Shown piece after piece: positions 16,592 through 24,135 of a stretch of DNA of 44,758 nucleotides; within the stretch, counting starts at the first letter, position 1, and every line of letters begins with the position of its first letter. The stretch is from contig JBBRCX010000031.1 of NCBI GenBank assembly GCA_038204465.1, forward strand, positions 1 to 44,758. Direction: 5' to 3'. The notes below the pieces were generated by a model. It was not told where the DNA came from. It searched no databases and worked only from the letters and a program-made list of their open reading frames with translations. Position numbers and translations under genes: made by a program. Source of the DNA: JBBRCX01 sp038204465 (GTDB lineage: Bacteria; Planctomycetota; Phycisphaerae; Tepidisphaerales; Tepidisphaeraceae).

Positions 16592-17601
16592 CAGGCGAAC
16601 ACATCGCTCGTCAGATCGGCCATCGTCGGCAGCGGCTGGGCTCTCGCTCGCGCGACGGCCGTTTCGAACTCTTTCAACACGCGCGCTCGCACTTGCTCGG
16701 CGCGCGAGGCGTTCATCAACCCCTGCTCGGCCAGGACGCCGGCAAATCGCTCGATTGGATCGCGCTGGTACCACGCGTCGCGCTCGTCCTTCGGCTGATA
16801 ATGACAAGGATCGCGTCGCGAGTGGCCGGTCCGACGATAGGTCACGAGCTCCAGAAGGACTGCCCCCCGGCCTTCGCGGCACTCTGCGACCGCCCGCTTA
16901 GTGGCTTCGTACACCGCCAACACGTCGTTGCCGTCTACCCTCTGCCCGCGGATGCCGTAGGAGGAGGCCCGTTCGGCGATCGTGCTCGCCTTCATCACCT
17001 TGTCGACGCGCGTGCTCGCGCCATAAAGATTGTTCTCACAGACGTAGATGACCGGGAGGTTCCAGATCGCGGCCATGTTCACGCCTTCGTGAAACGCGCC
17101 CTCTGCGACGGCGCCGTCGCCGAAGAAGCAGGCGACGACCTGCTTCGACTTCTGCATCTTGAACGCCAGCCCCATTCCCGCCGCCAGCGGGATCCCCCCG
17201 CCGACGATGGCAATTCCGGGCACCATTCCCTTCGCCATGTTGCCCACGTGCATCGATCCGCCCTTGCCGCGGCAACACCCGGTCGAGACGCCGAACAGCT
17301 CGAAGAGCAGCTCTTCGATGCTGAGCCCTTTGGCCAGCGCATGTCCATGCCCGCGGAAGGTGGAGGTGATGAAGTCGTCGCCGTTGAGCGCTGCGCACAC
17401 GCCGGCCGCCGTCGCCTCCTGCCCTTGACACTGATGGATCGTGCCCGGCATGGAACCCTCGAGGAACAGGTACTTCACGCCGTCCTCGAATTCACGGATC
17501 AGGACCATCCGCTCATACAAACCCTGCAGGAATGCCGGTTGGTATTGCGATAGATCGTGCGTCGCCTTCGCCGTCAGTTGTGTCATGGTCGCCTTGTTCA
17601 T
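16591..17601 (-). CDS. 2-oxoacid dehydrogenase E1 component, alpha subunit (pyruvate/acetoin type)
   Basis: A 336-residue thiamine-diphosphate-binding subunit. The cofactor motif is complete: GDGAVAEGAFHEGVNMA followed by VIYVCENN. STFRGHGHALAKG and a GCCRGKGGSMH segment are typical of PdhA/AcoA proteins. The phosphorylation-loop region YRRTGHSRRDP is also present. ATG at 17601 overlaps the upstream glycosidase stop (ATGA). A second ATG at 17586 has a better AAGG ribosome-binding site, so the protein could be five residues shorter. It should form an alpha2beta2 heterotetramer with the E1 beta at 13.0-14.0 kb and feed the E2 at 19.1-20.2 kb. Confidence 0.92.
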   Translation of the reverse strand: MNKATMTQLTAKATHDLSQYQPAFLQGLYERMVLIREFEDGVKYLFLEGSMPGTIHQCQGQEATAAGVCAALNGDDFITSTFRGHGHALAKGLSIEELLFELFGVSTGCCRGKGGSMHVGNMAKGMVPGIAIVGGGIPLAAGMGLAFKMQKSKQVVACFFGDGAVAEGAFHEGVNMAAIWNLPVIYVCENNLYGASTRVDKVMKASTIAERASSYGIRGQRVDGNDVLAVYEATKRAVAECREGRGAVLLELVTYRRTGHSRRDPCHYQPKDERDAWYQRDPIERFAGVLAEQGLMNASRAEQVRARVLKEFETAVARARAQPLPTMADLTSDVFA

Positions 17602-19097
17602 GCTGCCGTCAGTGACGTGCCGTCTGAATCCCGGAAAGCGAATTCAACCGCCGACTCGCTCGCGGGCAAGTCGAAGACGCGCCGAGACGCCGCGCCCGGA
17701 AACCGGACGTAAAGCCGCAATGCGGTCGTGCCCCGGTAAGAGCCGGTGAGATCTGCTTGTCGAAACTGATAAGTGAGTTCACGTCCACCCCACCTAAGCC
17801 TCTGGCCAAAGCCGGCGTCCCACCACGACGGCACGACGCACGGAGCCAGCGTCAACGAGCCGTCAACTCCGATGCCGACCCGAAGCACGCAGCTCTGGAC
17901 GATGCGGATGAGCGTCGCGGCATATTCGACGTACGTGTTCATCGGAGACGGCGCCAGCTCACCGGTCTTCTCAGAGTAATAGCGCTCCCGCCAGTGCCAG
18001 CCATCGGCTCGGCCGCGGCGTGCCACGCACAGGAGGGAATCAAGCAACCCTTCGGCGTCCCCCATTCGGGCGCGGGCGTGCGCTTCCAAAAACCACACCC
18101 GCCCCATGGCTGCCAGGTCATGGGGGTCGAGGCCCTGCATCTCCCAATCCTCGTAGGCCTCCGGCCGGGTGGCGATGCCGCCGGGCATCCCGTCGTAGGA
18201 AAAATCCGGGTTGCGGACCAGATGAGGCCAGAGCGCGGCGGCCTGCTCATCACTGGCGGTCCCGGTGGCGAGCGCGGCCCAATCGACGTCGGACAGACCA
18301 TGGCATTGAATCGCGCCGCGCTGCGGGTGGATGTATTCAATGAACTGATCGCCGGCCCAGAAGCGCGCCTGAAAACCGGCAGTAATCCGACCGGCCAGCT
18401 CGCGGCAACGCTGCTCGGTCTCTGAGTCGCCCAGCACTTTCATCAGACGCGCGGCCAAATGCAGCGCCTGCGCTGTGCAGCACTGATTGACACCGTCGAA
18501 CTCGATGCGAGTCGGACGCTCGAGGTAGTAGCCCGCGCCACCCACCAGTCCGTCACGGTTTACCTGCCGAGCCAGCCACTCCACGGCTCTGCGAATCCAC
18601 GGGTATTGCTCGGAGAGCCACGCCAGGTCCTGCGTGTGGCGGACGATTGCGTCGGCCATCTGAATGAAGGTCACGTTCGCCAGGGTGCGCAGTGGATTGC
18701 CGGGAACCCAATGTACGAACAACGCGCCGTTCGGCTCGATCGTCATTGCGTGGTGCCCGACTTGCACGGTGCGCCCCGCGAGGCTCGGGAGGATCGCGAA
18801 CGGAAGCAGTCCGTCGCTGCGCATGAACTTGCGAACGTAATCCCAACTCGCGCGCGCCTCTGCAGTTCGGCCCAGCCACAGTAGCGCCTCGGCCGATTGA
18901 CCCCAGTCCAAGCCGGGGAACGTCGTATCGTTGCCGTGGCCGCAGCCGTCGGCGCAGACGCTGAAGTAGCCAAAGAAGATTGCAGGGTTCAGCGCCGCCA
19001 GCACGTTGCGGCGGGCGGCCTGCTCGTACGCCTCCGCGATCAGAGGATCGGGCAATTGCGGGAGTGACAGCGGGCCGCTGTACGGGGTGACGCTCAC
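17598..19097 (-). CDS. Six-hairpin glycosidase-like protein, medium
   Basis: A 499-residue helical-toroid protein resembling the catalytic domain of GH78/MGH1-type enzymes. Repeated helix pairs are visible (AEALLWLGRTAEARASWDYV, FIQMADAIVRHTQDLAWL, CTAQALHLAARLMKVLG). A short beta domain is at the C-terminus. Acidic candidates include Asp in FPGLDWGQSAE and Glu in YEDWEMQGLD. The GTG at 19097 is preceded by GGAGG four bases away and overlaps the E2 stop (GTGA); the frame upstream to 19337 is shadow of E2. It is strange to find a glycosidase translationally coupled on both sides inside a 2-oxoacid dehydrogenase gene set. The substrate is unknown, and it could be a non-catalytic homologue. Confidence 0.75.
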   Translation of the reverse strand: MSVTPYSGPLSLPQLPDPLIAEAYEQAARRNVLAALNPAIFFGYFSVCADGCGHGNDTTFPGLDWGQSAEALLWLGRTAEARASWDYVRKFMRSDGLLPFAILPSLAGRTVQVGHHAMTIEPNGALFVHWVPGNPLRTLANVTFIQMADAIVRHTQDLAWLSEQYPWIRRAVEWLARQVNRDGLVGGAGYYLERPTRIEFDGVNQCCTAQALHLAARLMKVLGDSETEQRCRELAGRITAGFQARFWAGDQFIEYIHPQRGAIQCHGLSDVDWAALATGTASDEQAAALWPHLVRNPDFSYDGMPGGIATRPEAYEDWEMQGLDPHDLAAMGRVWFLEAHARARMGDAEGLLDSLLCVARRGRADGWHWRERYYSEKTGELAPSPMNTYVEYAATLIRIVQSCVLRVGIGVDGSLTLAPCVVPSWWDAGFGQRLRWGGRELTYQFRQADLTGSYRGTTALRLYVRFPGAASRRVFDLPASESAVEFAFRDSDGTSLTAA

Positions 19098-20158
19098 AGG
19101 GCCTCCAACTCGGCAACCAGCGCGTCCAGGAAACTGGCGGCGTAGCGACCGCTGACCACGCGGTGGTCCACCGCGAGCGTGAGCGTGGCGCGAGGCTCGG
19201 CTTCGAAGCTGCCGTCCTCGCGGACAACGATAGCAGGCATCACTTTTCCCACACCCAGAATGGAGGCCTGTGGCGGGTTGATGATCGGAGTGAACGCTTC
19301 GACTCCGGTCATGCCCAGGTTCGTCACGGTGAACCATGCCGGGCGGAGCTGACGGGCCTCGGCGTCGCCGCCGCGGAGTCTGCCGACGAGCTCGAGCAGT
19401 TCCTGGGAAATCTGCTCGGGAGACTTTTGCGCCGCCGATGCGATGGCAGGGACGAAAAGGTCCCCTTCATGATCAACGGCGACGCCGACCGCGTCGGTTT
19501 CCTGCGACACCAGCTGATCGTTTTCATAGCGGCAGGCGAGCCGCTGGAACCTGGTCACCGCCCGCGCGGCGGCATAGACGAAAAACGCGTCCCAGGCGAG
19601 CTTCGTCGGCTCGGCCACCCTGCGCCGAGCAAGCATCGACTCGGCATTCACAGACGTTTGCAGATAAAAATGTGGGACGGTCTGCTTGCTCTCCAGCAAG
19701 CGCCGTGCGGCGGTCCGCTGCGCGGGGCTAAGTGCCTGCGTCTTCGTCGTAGCGGGAGCACCAGCGGAGGGGGTCTTTTGGATCGCAGCTTCGCGGTTGC
19801 GCGCGAACATCCCGGCGCGCTTGCGGTCCTCGTCCGGCGCCCGCGTTGGTGCGGTCACTGCCGCGGGCTTGCTCGGCGCGGGTGCACCAGAGGCCATCGG
19901 GTTTGCGGCCGCACCGCTGTTCTGTACCTCCATCGCGGCGATCGCCTGACCGACCGCTACCGACTCGCCGGGCCTGGCGAGAATCTCCGACAGCACGCCG
20001 TCGGCGATGGACTCGACCTCCATGTTAGCCTTGTCCGTTTCGATCTCGACCAAGGGCTGGCCGCGCGTGACCTTCTGACCGACCTCGAGCATCCAACGGA
20101 TGACGCGAATGTCAGACTCCGTCGTCGCCAGATCCGGCATTTTTATTTCGAAACGCAA
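19094..20158 (-). CDS. Dihydrolipoamide acyltransferase (E2) with unusual active-site motif and no evident E1/E3-binding domain
   Basis: A 354-residue E2 of a 2-oxoacid dehydrogenase complex. Residues 1 to about 80 are one lipoyl domain, with the lipoylated lysine in ETDKANMEV. A flexible Ala/Pro/Gly linker follows, and residues from about 140 form the CoA acyltransferase domain. Two oddities stand out. The peripheral-subunit-binding domain that normally follows the lipoyl domain cannot be recognised. The catalytic motif, normally DHRVVDG, reads DHRVVSG. I prefer the TTG at 20158, which has GAGG six bases upstream and gives the usual RFEIKMPDL start; a TTG at 20194 is also possible. No E3 gene is nearby, so E3 must come from elsewhere in the genome. 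Confidence 0.88.
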   Translation of the reverse strand: MRFEIKMPDLATTESDIRVIRWMLEVGQKVTRGQPLVEIETDKANMEVESIADGVLSEILARPGESVAVGQAIAAMEVQNSGAAANPMASGAPAPSKPAAVTAPTRAPDEDRKRAGMFARNREAAIQKTPSAGAPATTKTQALSPAQRTAARRLLESKQTVPHFYLQTSVNAESMLARRRVAEPTKLAWDAFFVYAAARAVTRFQRLACRYENDQLVSQETDAVGVAVDHEGDLFVPAIASAAQKSPEQISQELLELVGRLRGGDAEARQLRPAWFTVTNLGMTGVEAFTPIINPPQASILGVGKVMPAIVVREDGSFEAEPRATLTLAVDHRVVSGRYAASFLDALVAELEAL

Positions 20159-20177
20159 CGCGTACCTCGCTGAGCTG

Positions 20178-20407
20178 TCACCGCCCTGCGTCAACTTCGC
20201 CGGGTCGTTCGGTGCTCACCCTGGTCGGATGTGACCTTACGAATGCCTCGGCCTCCGCGGCCCTGAAGACTCCTTCGGTGGCGCCGATTGCCCGGGTCGC
20301 CGACGCACCCAAGGCTGCTGCGTAAGGCAGCGTTCTCGCCATATCCCAGCCATCGGACCACAGAACGTATCTGCAACCAGAATGCCCGCGCACCCAACTT
20401 CGGCCAC
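20178..20407 (-). pseudogene. PfkB-type carbohydrate kinase remnant with a large internal deletion
   Basis: After a GGGAGGG site, a GTG at 20407 starts VAEVGCAGILVADTFCGPM, which looks like the first 19 residues of a PfkB sugar kinase. The frame then loses similarity. In another frame, from about 20360 to the stop at 20178, the sequence LPYAAALGASATRAIGATEG...AEAEAFVRSHP looks like the C-terminal helix and tail of the same family. About 250 middle residues, including the GAGD catalytic motif, are missing, and the ends are joined out of frame. It sits exactly between the aldolase homologue and E2 with operon-like spacing, so it was probably once the operon's sugar kinase. Confidence 0.6.
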
Positions 20408-20409
20408 GA

Positions 20410-21297
20410 CTAAGCCCTCCCGCAGCATCCGAGCAATTCAATCCGCTCGAGCACGGCGTTGCGCACCGCCAGACGCCCCGCGACCATCACATCGTCGTTG
20501 CCGCCGATGCCCAGCAATTCGTGGGGGTTTGCCGCTTCTCCCCCGAGCGACTTGCGCACCGCCGTCAGGTAACGCTGCTTGAGATAGGTTCCGTAGTTCA
20601 CCTTTACCACGCCGCGTTCTATCGCGTGTCGCAATGAATCAGCCTTGATCCCGCTGCCTCCGTGAAGCACGAGGGGGGCGTCCACTTCACGTCGGATGAG
20701 TTCGAGCCGTTCGAGATCGAGCGATTGCTCGCCGCTCACCATAATGTGGACATTGCCCACGCTGACGGCCAGCAGATCAGTTCCCGTCTCTCGAACGAAG
20801 CGTGCGGCGCAGACGGGGTCGGTTGTTGCGCCCCCGGACCCGACGGAGCCGCTGGCGCCGCAAGGCAGTTCGCCGATCTCCGACTCGACGGCAACGCCAC
20901 TCCCGCGAAGGTCGCGAACCAGCCGGGCCACACGCCGCGTGTACTGCTCGTGCGGGGCGTTCGGATCTGCCAGCATGACCAGATTGAACCCCGATCGGGC
21001 GGCGCGGCGCACCCACTCGTCATTCGGGCACTCGTTGAAAATCAGCCCGCACGGCACTGAGGCAGCATCGGCGGCAGCGCGGCCCATGGCGGCGTAGATC
21101 GCGAGCCGATCCTTGGCGCATCGGGCCGTCCGCGCCAGAAAGTCGCCGTTGAAGCCGATGATCACTGGTGAGCGCGTCTCTTCCGCGGCGTCCACCACCC
21201 CCTGCAGCGACTCGAGATTCCAGCTCTCGAAGTAGCCGACGGCGTAGCGTCCGTCGCGCGCCGCGCGAATCATCTGGTCGATCGGTTGCAGCGACAT
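20410..21297 (-). CDS. Class II aldolase family homologue (FbaA/GatY/KbaY-like) with altered metal site
   Basis: A 295-residue TIM-barrel protein of the class II ketose-bisphosphate aldolase family. The family phosphate- and metal-site motifs SVGNVH (His184) and LVLHGGSGI (His212) and the VKVNYGT segment are present. The hallmark HLDH motif (first zinc ligand and catalytic Asp) is replaced by IFNEC (about residues 87-91). It is therefore unlikely to be a standard fructose-bisphosphate aldolase; it may use another metal arrangement, another substrate, or be a lyase or isomerase on the same fold. ATG at 21297 is preferred; an upstream ATG at 21318 lies inside the regulator gene. It is the first structural gene after the DeoR regulator. 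Confidence 0.82.
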   Translation of the reverse strand: MSLQPIDQMIRAARDGRYAVGYFESWNLESLQGVVDAAEETRSPVIIGFNGDFLARTARCAKDRLAIYAAMGRAAADAASVPCGLIFNECPNDEWVRRAARSGFNLVMLADPNAPHEQYTRRVARLVRDLRGSGVAVESEIGELPCGASGSVGSGGATTDPVCAARFVRETGTDLLAVSVGNVHIMVSGEQSLDLERLELIRREVDAPLVLHGGSGIKADSLRHAIERGVVKVNYGTYLKQRYLTAVRKSLGGEAANPHELLGIGGNDDVMVAGRLAVRNAVLERIELLGCCGRA

Positions 21298-21304
21298 GTT
21301 GCGC

Positions 21305-22090
21305 CTACCTCGCGGCATTTTCGGGCGAAGCGATCAGCACTTCGCGCCCTGCGTTCCGAAGCGTAGCCAGATCCTTCTCCGGAACTGCGGCATCCGTGAC
21401 GACCGTGTGGATCTGTTCAATGTCCAGCACCTTTGATAGCGCACGCTGACCGAACTTCGAGTGGTCCGCCAGCAGTGCGAGCTTCGCGCATTGGGCGGCG
21501 ACGATCTGTTTGATTCGAAAAGTTGCGACCGACGACTCATAAGTTCCTTCGGACGCGACCAAACCCTTGGTGGAGACCAGGGCCACGTCGACGAAATAAC
21601 GGGACGCCTGATCCTCGGCGCTGGGACCGACGAACGATGCGCTTGCCACATCGAACTGCCCGCCGAGCGAAACGATCATATTTGCCGTTGTGCGGCCCAG
21701 TTCCAGGCAGGCTAGCGCGGAATTGGTGACGATCGTGATTGCCTCACGCCGCGTCGCGAGCAGCTTCGCCAGCTCGAGACAAGTGGTACCGCCGTCGAGG
21801 AAAACAGTTGCGTTGTCTGCCACGAGCGACAAGGCCGCCTCCGCAATTTCGCGTTTTTCCAGCCGCCGCACAGACAATCGAGACTTCAGCGCGGTCTCGT
21901 AGAGCGACGGCGCCGCATTGGCCCGTTGCGGCCCGCCCAGCGCCTTGATGAGCAGCCCGCGCTTCGCCAGTTCGTCGACGTCGCGGCGGACCGTCATCGT
22001 CGAGACACCCAGGGCATCAGTTAACTCTTGATAAGAGCAGGCACCCTGCTGGTCCAATCGCTGCAAAATCGCCCGGTGCCGGCTTGTCAT
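21305..22090 (-). CDS. DeoR/GlpR-family transcriptional regulator
   Basis: A 261-residue sugar-responsive repressor. The N-terminal winged helix (ILQRLDQQGACSYQELTDALGVSTMTVRRDVDEL) is a textbook DeoR domain. The C-terminal DeoR sensor domain has LDGGTTCLELAKLL, IVTNS and the LLADHSKFGQRA segment, which binds phosphorylated sugars in the family. The ATG at 22090 is chosen because a possible -10 box at 22117-22122 would place the transcript start near 22110, too close for the GTG at 22108. It heads the 17-kb run of minus-strand genes and probably represses them and itself until a sugar phosphate accumulates. Confidence 0.93.
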   Translation of the reverse strand: MTSRHRAILQRLDQQGACSYQELTDALGVSTMTVRRDVDELAKRGLLIKALGGPQRANAAPSLYETALKSRLSVRRLEKREIAEAALSLVADNATVFLDGGTTCLELAKLLATRREAITIVTNSALACLELGRTTANMIVSLGGQFDVASASFVGPSAEDQASRYFVDVALVSTKGLVASEGTYESSVATFRIKQIVAAQCAKLALLADHSKFGQRALSKVLDIEQIHTVVTDAAVPEKDLATLRNAGREVLIASPENAAR

Positions 22091-22116
22091 CTCGCGTCCC
22101 AGAAGCACATTTTGCG

Positions 22117-22151
22117 AAGATATGATAATAATTCACAAAATCAAGTGAATT
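22117..22151 (-). promoter_or_regulatory. Candidate promoter and operator of the DeoR-headed operon
   Basis: An AT-rich island in otherwise GC-rich DNA just upstream of the regulator. A perfect 7-base inverted repeat, AATTCAC (22130-22136) and GTGAATT (22145-22151), has an 8-base spacer. On the minus strand a TTGATT -35-like box (22139-22144) lies in that spacer, and a TATCTT -10-like box (22117-22122) follows 16 bases on. A repressor bound to the repeat would block the -35 region. Prediction by eye only. Confidence 0.5.
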
Positions 22152-22368
22152 TATCCCACCAATTCCCTGCTCGATCTTCACCCGTCTGACGTAAGCGCTC
22201 GTGGCTAGGGCGATTGCGGAAACCAGACCTGGATCACTACCAGGCTTGGCCCCGGTCGGCGCGGCATGTTCATTGACCACGCGGTGATCGTGTTCCATGA
22301 CGATCAACATCATCATGGGGGTCACGGCCAGGGCGCATGTCCGCGGCCTCGGTAAATAAAACTTGCCT

Positions 22369-22673
22369 TCATCTGATTCTCCATAGCACCTGGCGCCAAA
22401 AGAAATCAACCTGCTGCATGTATCGGTAGGACTTCTCATCGGTAACGCCGTAGTAGAGCGGGGCGGTGGTGCTGTGGCCGACATGATCCATCATCTGTCC
22501 AGGACGAATTGGGGTATGCCGCTGTCAACGGACTGGGTTTCAAAGAAGTGACGAAGACTGTGGACGACCAGACCATCATCCGCGCAGCCTACCGGCAGGT
22601 CGAGGAGCTCGAGCGCAGGCTCAGCACATGAGTCGTTTTGAACGGGTGTTACGTAACGGAGAGGAGGGGACAC
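22369..22673 (-). pseudogene. Tyrosine recombinase (integrase) C-terminal remnant, frameshifted
   Basis: One minus-strand frame gives LVVHSLRHFFETQSVDSGIP, which carries the catalytic His and Arg of tyrosine recombinases (HxLRH). It hits a stop at about 22497. The adjacent frame continues as MDHVGHSTTAPLYYGVTDEKS with the second catalytic His (GHS) and the Tyr nucleophile (YYG). A single-base indel joins them. The N-terminal core-binding domain is missing, so this is an inactive fragment of a mobile-element integrase. Confidence 0.65.
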
Positions 22674-22807
22674 GGTTAGAACTTTTCCTCGCTGGCGTGG
22701 CCGAAAACGCTGAGACGCTCACCGTGTTGGCCCTCGAAATCGAGGGGTGGCGGCTATCCCGGCCATCACCGTGTGGCGGCCGAGTACGCAGTACCCCTAA
22801 TGGATAA
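22628..22807 (+). CDS. Unrecognised 59-codon ORF, doubtful
   Basis: An ATG at 22628 opens a 59-residue frame with a plausible amphipathic middle (RLELFLAGVAENAETLTVLA). A second frame, ATG at 22801 to 22935, gives a further 44 residues. No family is recognised and no ribosome-binding site is convincing. They lie beside the integrase remnant and may be decayed element cargo or chance. Confidence 0.15.
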   Translation: MSRFERVLRNGEEGTRLELFLAGVAENAETLTVLALEIEGWRLSRPSPCGGRVRSTPNG

Positions 22808-23029
22808 TGGGTCGCTCAATCTCGCGTCGCTCTCAACGCACCATCTGCCCCTGGAGCGCTATGGCGATGGAGTTGATTTATTGGAGAAACAGGAAGCCGT
22901 GAAGATTTGCTTCTGGCCGTGGCGGGATCAATGAATCGAGGCACGTCTGGAAAGCATAACCCTCGTGCGCGTCGGAGAAGTTCGCGGCCACCGCCGCAGT
23001 AATTCTCTCGCGGGCCAACCGCTCACCGC

Positions 23030-23809
23030 CTACACGCATTGGCGCGTTCGGCGAAGCGACAACATGCCGAATGAGCTGGCCAGCAGCAGGAGCGTGGGCT
23101 CGGGGACGGGGCTTGTGTTGAGTGAAGCTTCGATATTAAGAGGTTGGTCGAAGTACGCGAACGTGCCGACCTGTTGCACTGGATAGTTTTGACCTGGTCC
23201 GTTAAAGAACTGCACCAGGATCCCATCGTTCGATGAGCCGATCGACACGGGATTGCCCAGGAGAACCGAGAAAAGGAGCCTGTCCCCCGTGTCCGGGTTG
23301 GCCATGCCTGCCGGGTTATCATCATGGTACGCGAACGCCAGGTTCTGGCGAATAATGTTCTGTGATGTGAAGTCAAATGAAAGGACCTGGCTGACGTCGC
23401 GGACGTTGCCGCCGTTGTTATAGTTGCTTCCCGTGAAGGTGGCATCATTGCGGTGGACGCTGGCGATAGGGGTATAGGCCAATGCGTCGGCGGTATTTGA
23501 GTCGATGGGGATGCCATTTGAGTCGATGTCGAACAGATCGACAGTCAAGTCCGGCGTGTACGTCGGCGTCCCATCGAAAGTAAAATATCCGAACCTGATC
23601 TGGAGGGTCTCGATCTTTTCCGCAGCCGCCAGGTGCACGTCGTCGCCAAGGTACCCACGATCGTACGCGGCTTGTTGCTCCAGACTTCTATTCCCGGTCG
23701 GGTCGGCGCTAGGGTTCACATTGTACGTGACTGCCGCATCCGCGTTCCCGAGTGCGAACAGCGCGGAGCCAGCACCGGCGAGCAATGCGACCATCTCTGC
23801 TCTTTTCAT
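23030..23809 (-). CDS. Exported PEP-CTERM sorting-domain protein, function unknown
   Basis: A 259-residue secreted protein. Residues 1-26 are a signal peptide (charged MKRAE, hydrophobic stretch, cleavage likely near GNADA-AV). The mature part is Asn/Asp/Gly-rich and beta-like, with no domain I recognise. The C-terminus has the PEP-CTERM signal: VPEP, a hydrophobic LLLLASSFGMLSL helix, then RRTR. Such proteins are processed by an exosortase at the membrane and often end up in the envelope or extracellular matrix. The ATG at 23809 has GGAG six bases upstream. It stands alone; no exosortase is in the window. Confidence 0.85.
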   Translation of the reverse strand: MKRAEMVALLAGAGSALFALGNADAAVTYNVNPSADPTGNRSLEQQAAYDRGYLGDDVHLAAAEKIETLQIRFGYFTFDGTPTYTPDLTVDLFDIDSNGIPIDSNTADALAYTPIASVHRNDATFTGSNYNNGGNVRDVSQVLSFDFTSQNIIRQNLAFAYHDDNPAGMANPDTGDRLLFSVLLGNPVSIGSSNDGILVQFFNGPGQNYPVQQVGTFAYFDQPLNIEASLNTSPVPEPTLLLLASSFGMLSLRRTRQCV

Positions 23810-24135
23810 AACTTTCTCCGATCAGAGTTAGCGAAACCCATCAGCTTCGGCCGCGCGGGGACGACTGGGGCCGCCCCCGGCCGCGCGCGGCCAACACGGC
23901 CGGTTATTCAATCGCGAACCCGAGGCCCGAGGTGAGGACTCCCTATTGACGTGATTGCGCGATTGGCCGGCTGTGAGACACATTCGGTCAGAATTGGCGC
24001 GGAGACAGGCCTCGCAAGGACCTTAGGGGGCGGCGAGCGCCCAGCCCGGCATAGCGCGTCCCGGCGCGCGCATCGCGCGTGGAGATTGATCGCCCGGCCA
24101 CCGCGATTGCGGCGTCGATCCATCTCGAACGGCAC
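23810..24135. other. Intergenic, GC-rich
   Basis: About 325 bases between the PEP-CTERM gene and the end of the WD40 region. GC-rich self-complementary runs (CGGCCGCGCG-like, around 23850-23905) could fold, but there is no U-tract, so I do not call a terminator. A 75-codon minus-strand frame here is arginine-rich shadow. Confidence 0.4.

Larger units (their letters stand above)
22152..23029. other. Gene-poor stretch between operon promoter and PEP-CTERM gene
   Basis: About 880 bases with no intact recognised gene. It holds the recombinase remnant and the doubtful small ORFs noted here. A minus-strand open frame across 22017-22484 overlaps the regulator start and its promoter, and its protein looks random. 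No RNA gene or array is visible. Confidence 0.5.

Noticed and set aside
22017..22484. Minus-strand 155-codon open frame
   Set aside because: Crosses the DeoR promoter, operator and start codon and the integrase remnant in another frame; random-looking protein.
22521..22631. Plus-strand reading ending RRLST that overlaps the next ATG as ATGA
   Set aside because: It is the exact antisense of the recombinase motif HSLRHFFET, which is the stronger signal.
23850..23905. GC-rich hairpin as a terminator for the WD40/kinase gene
   Set aside because: No U-tract on either strand and the position is not close behind the stop codon.
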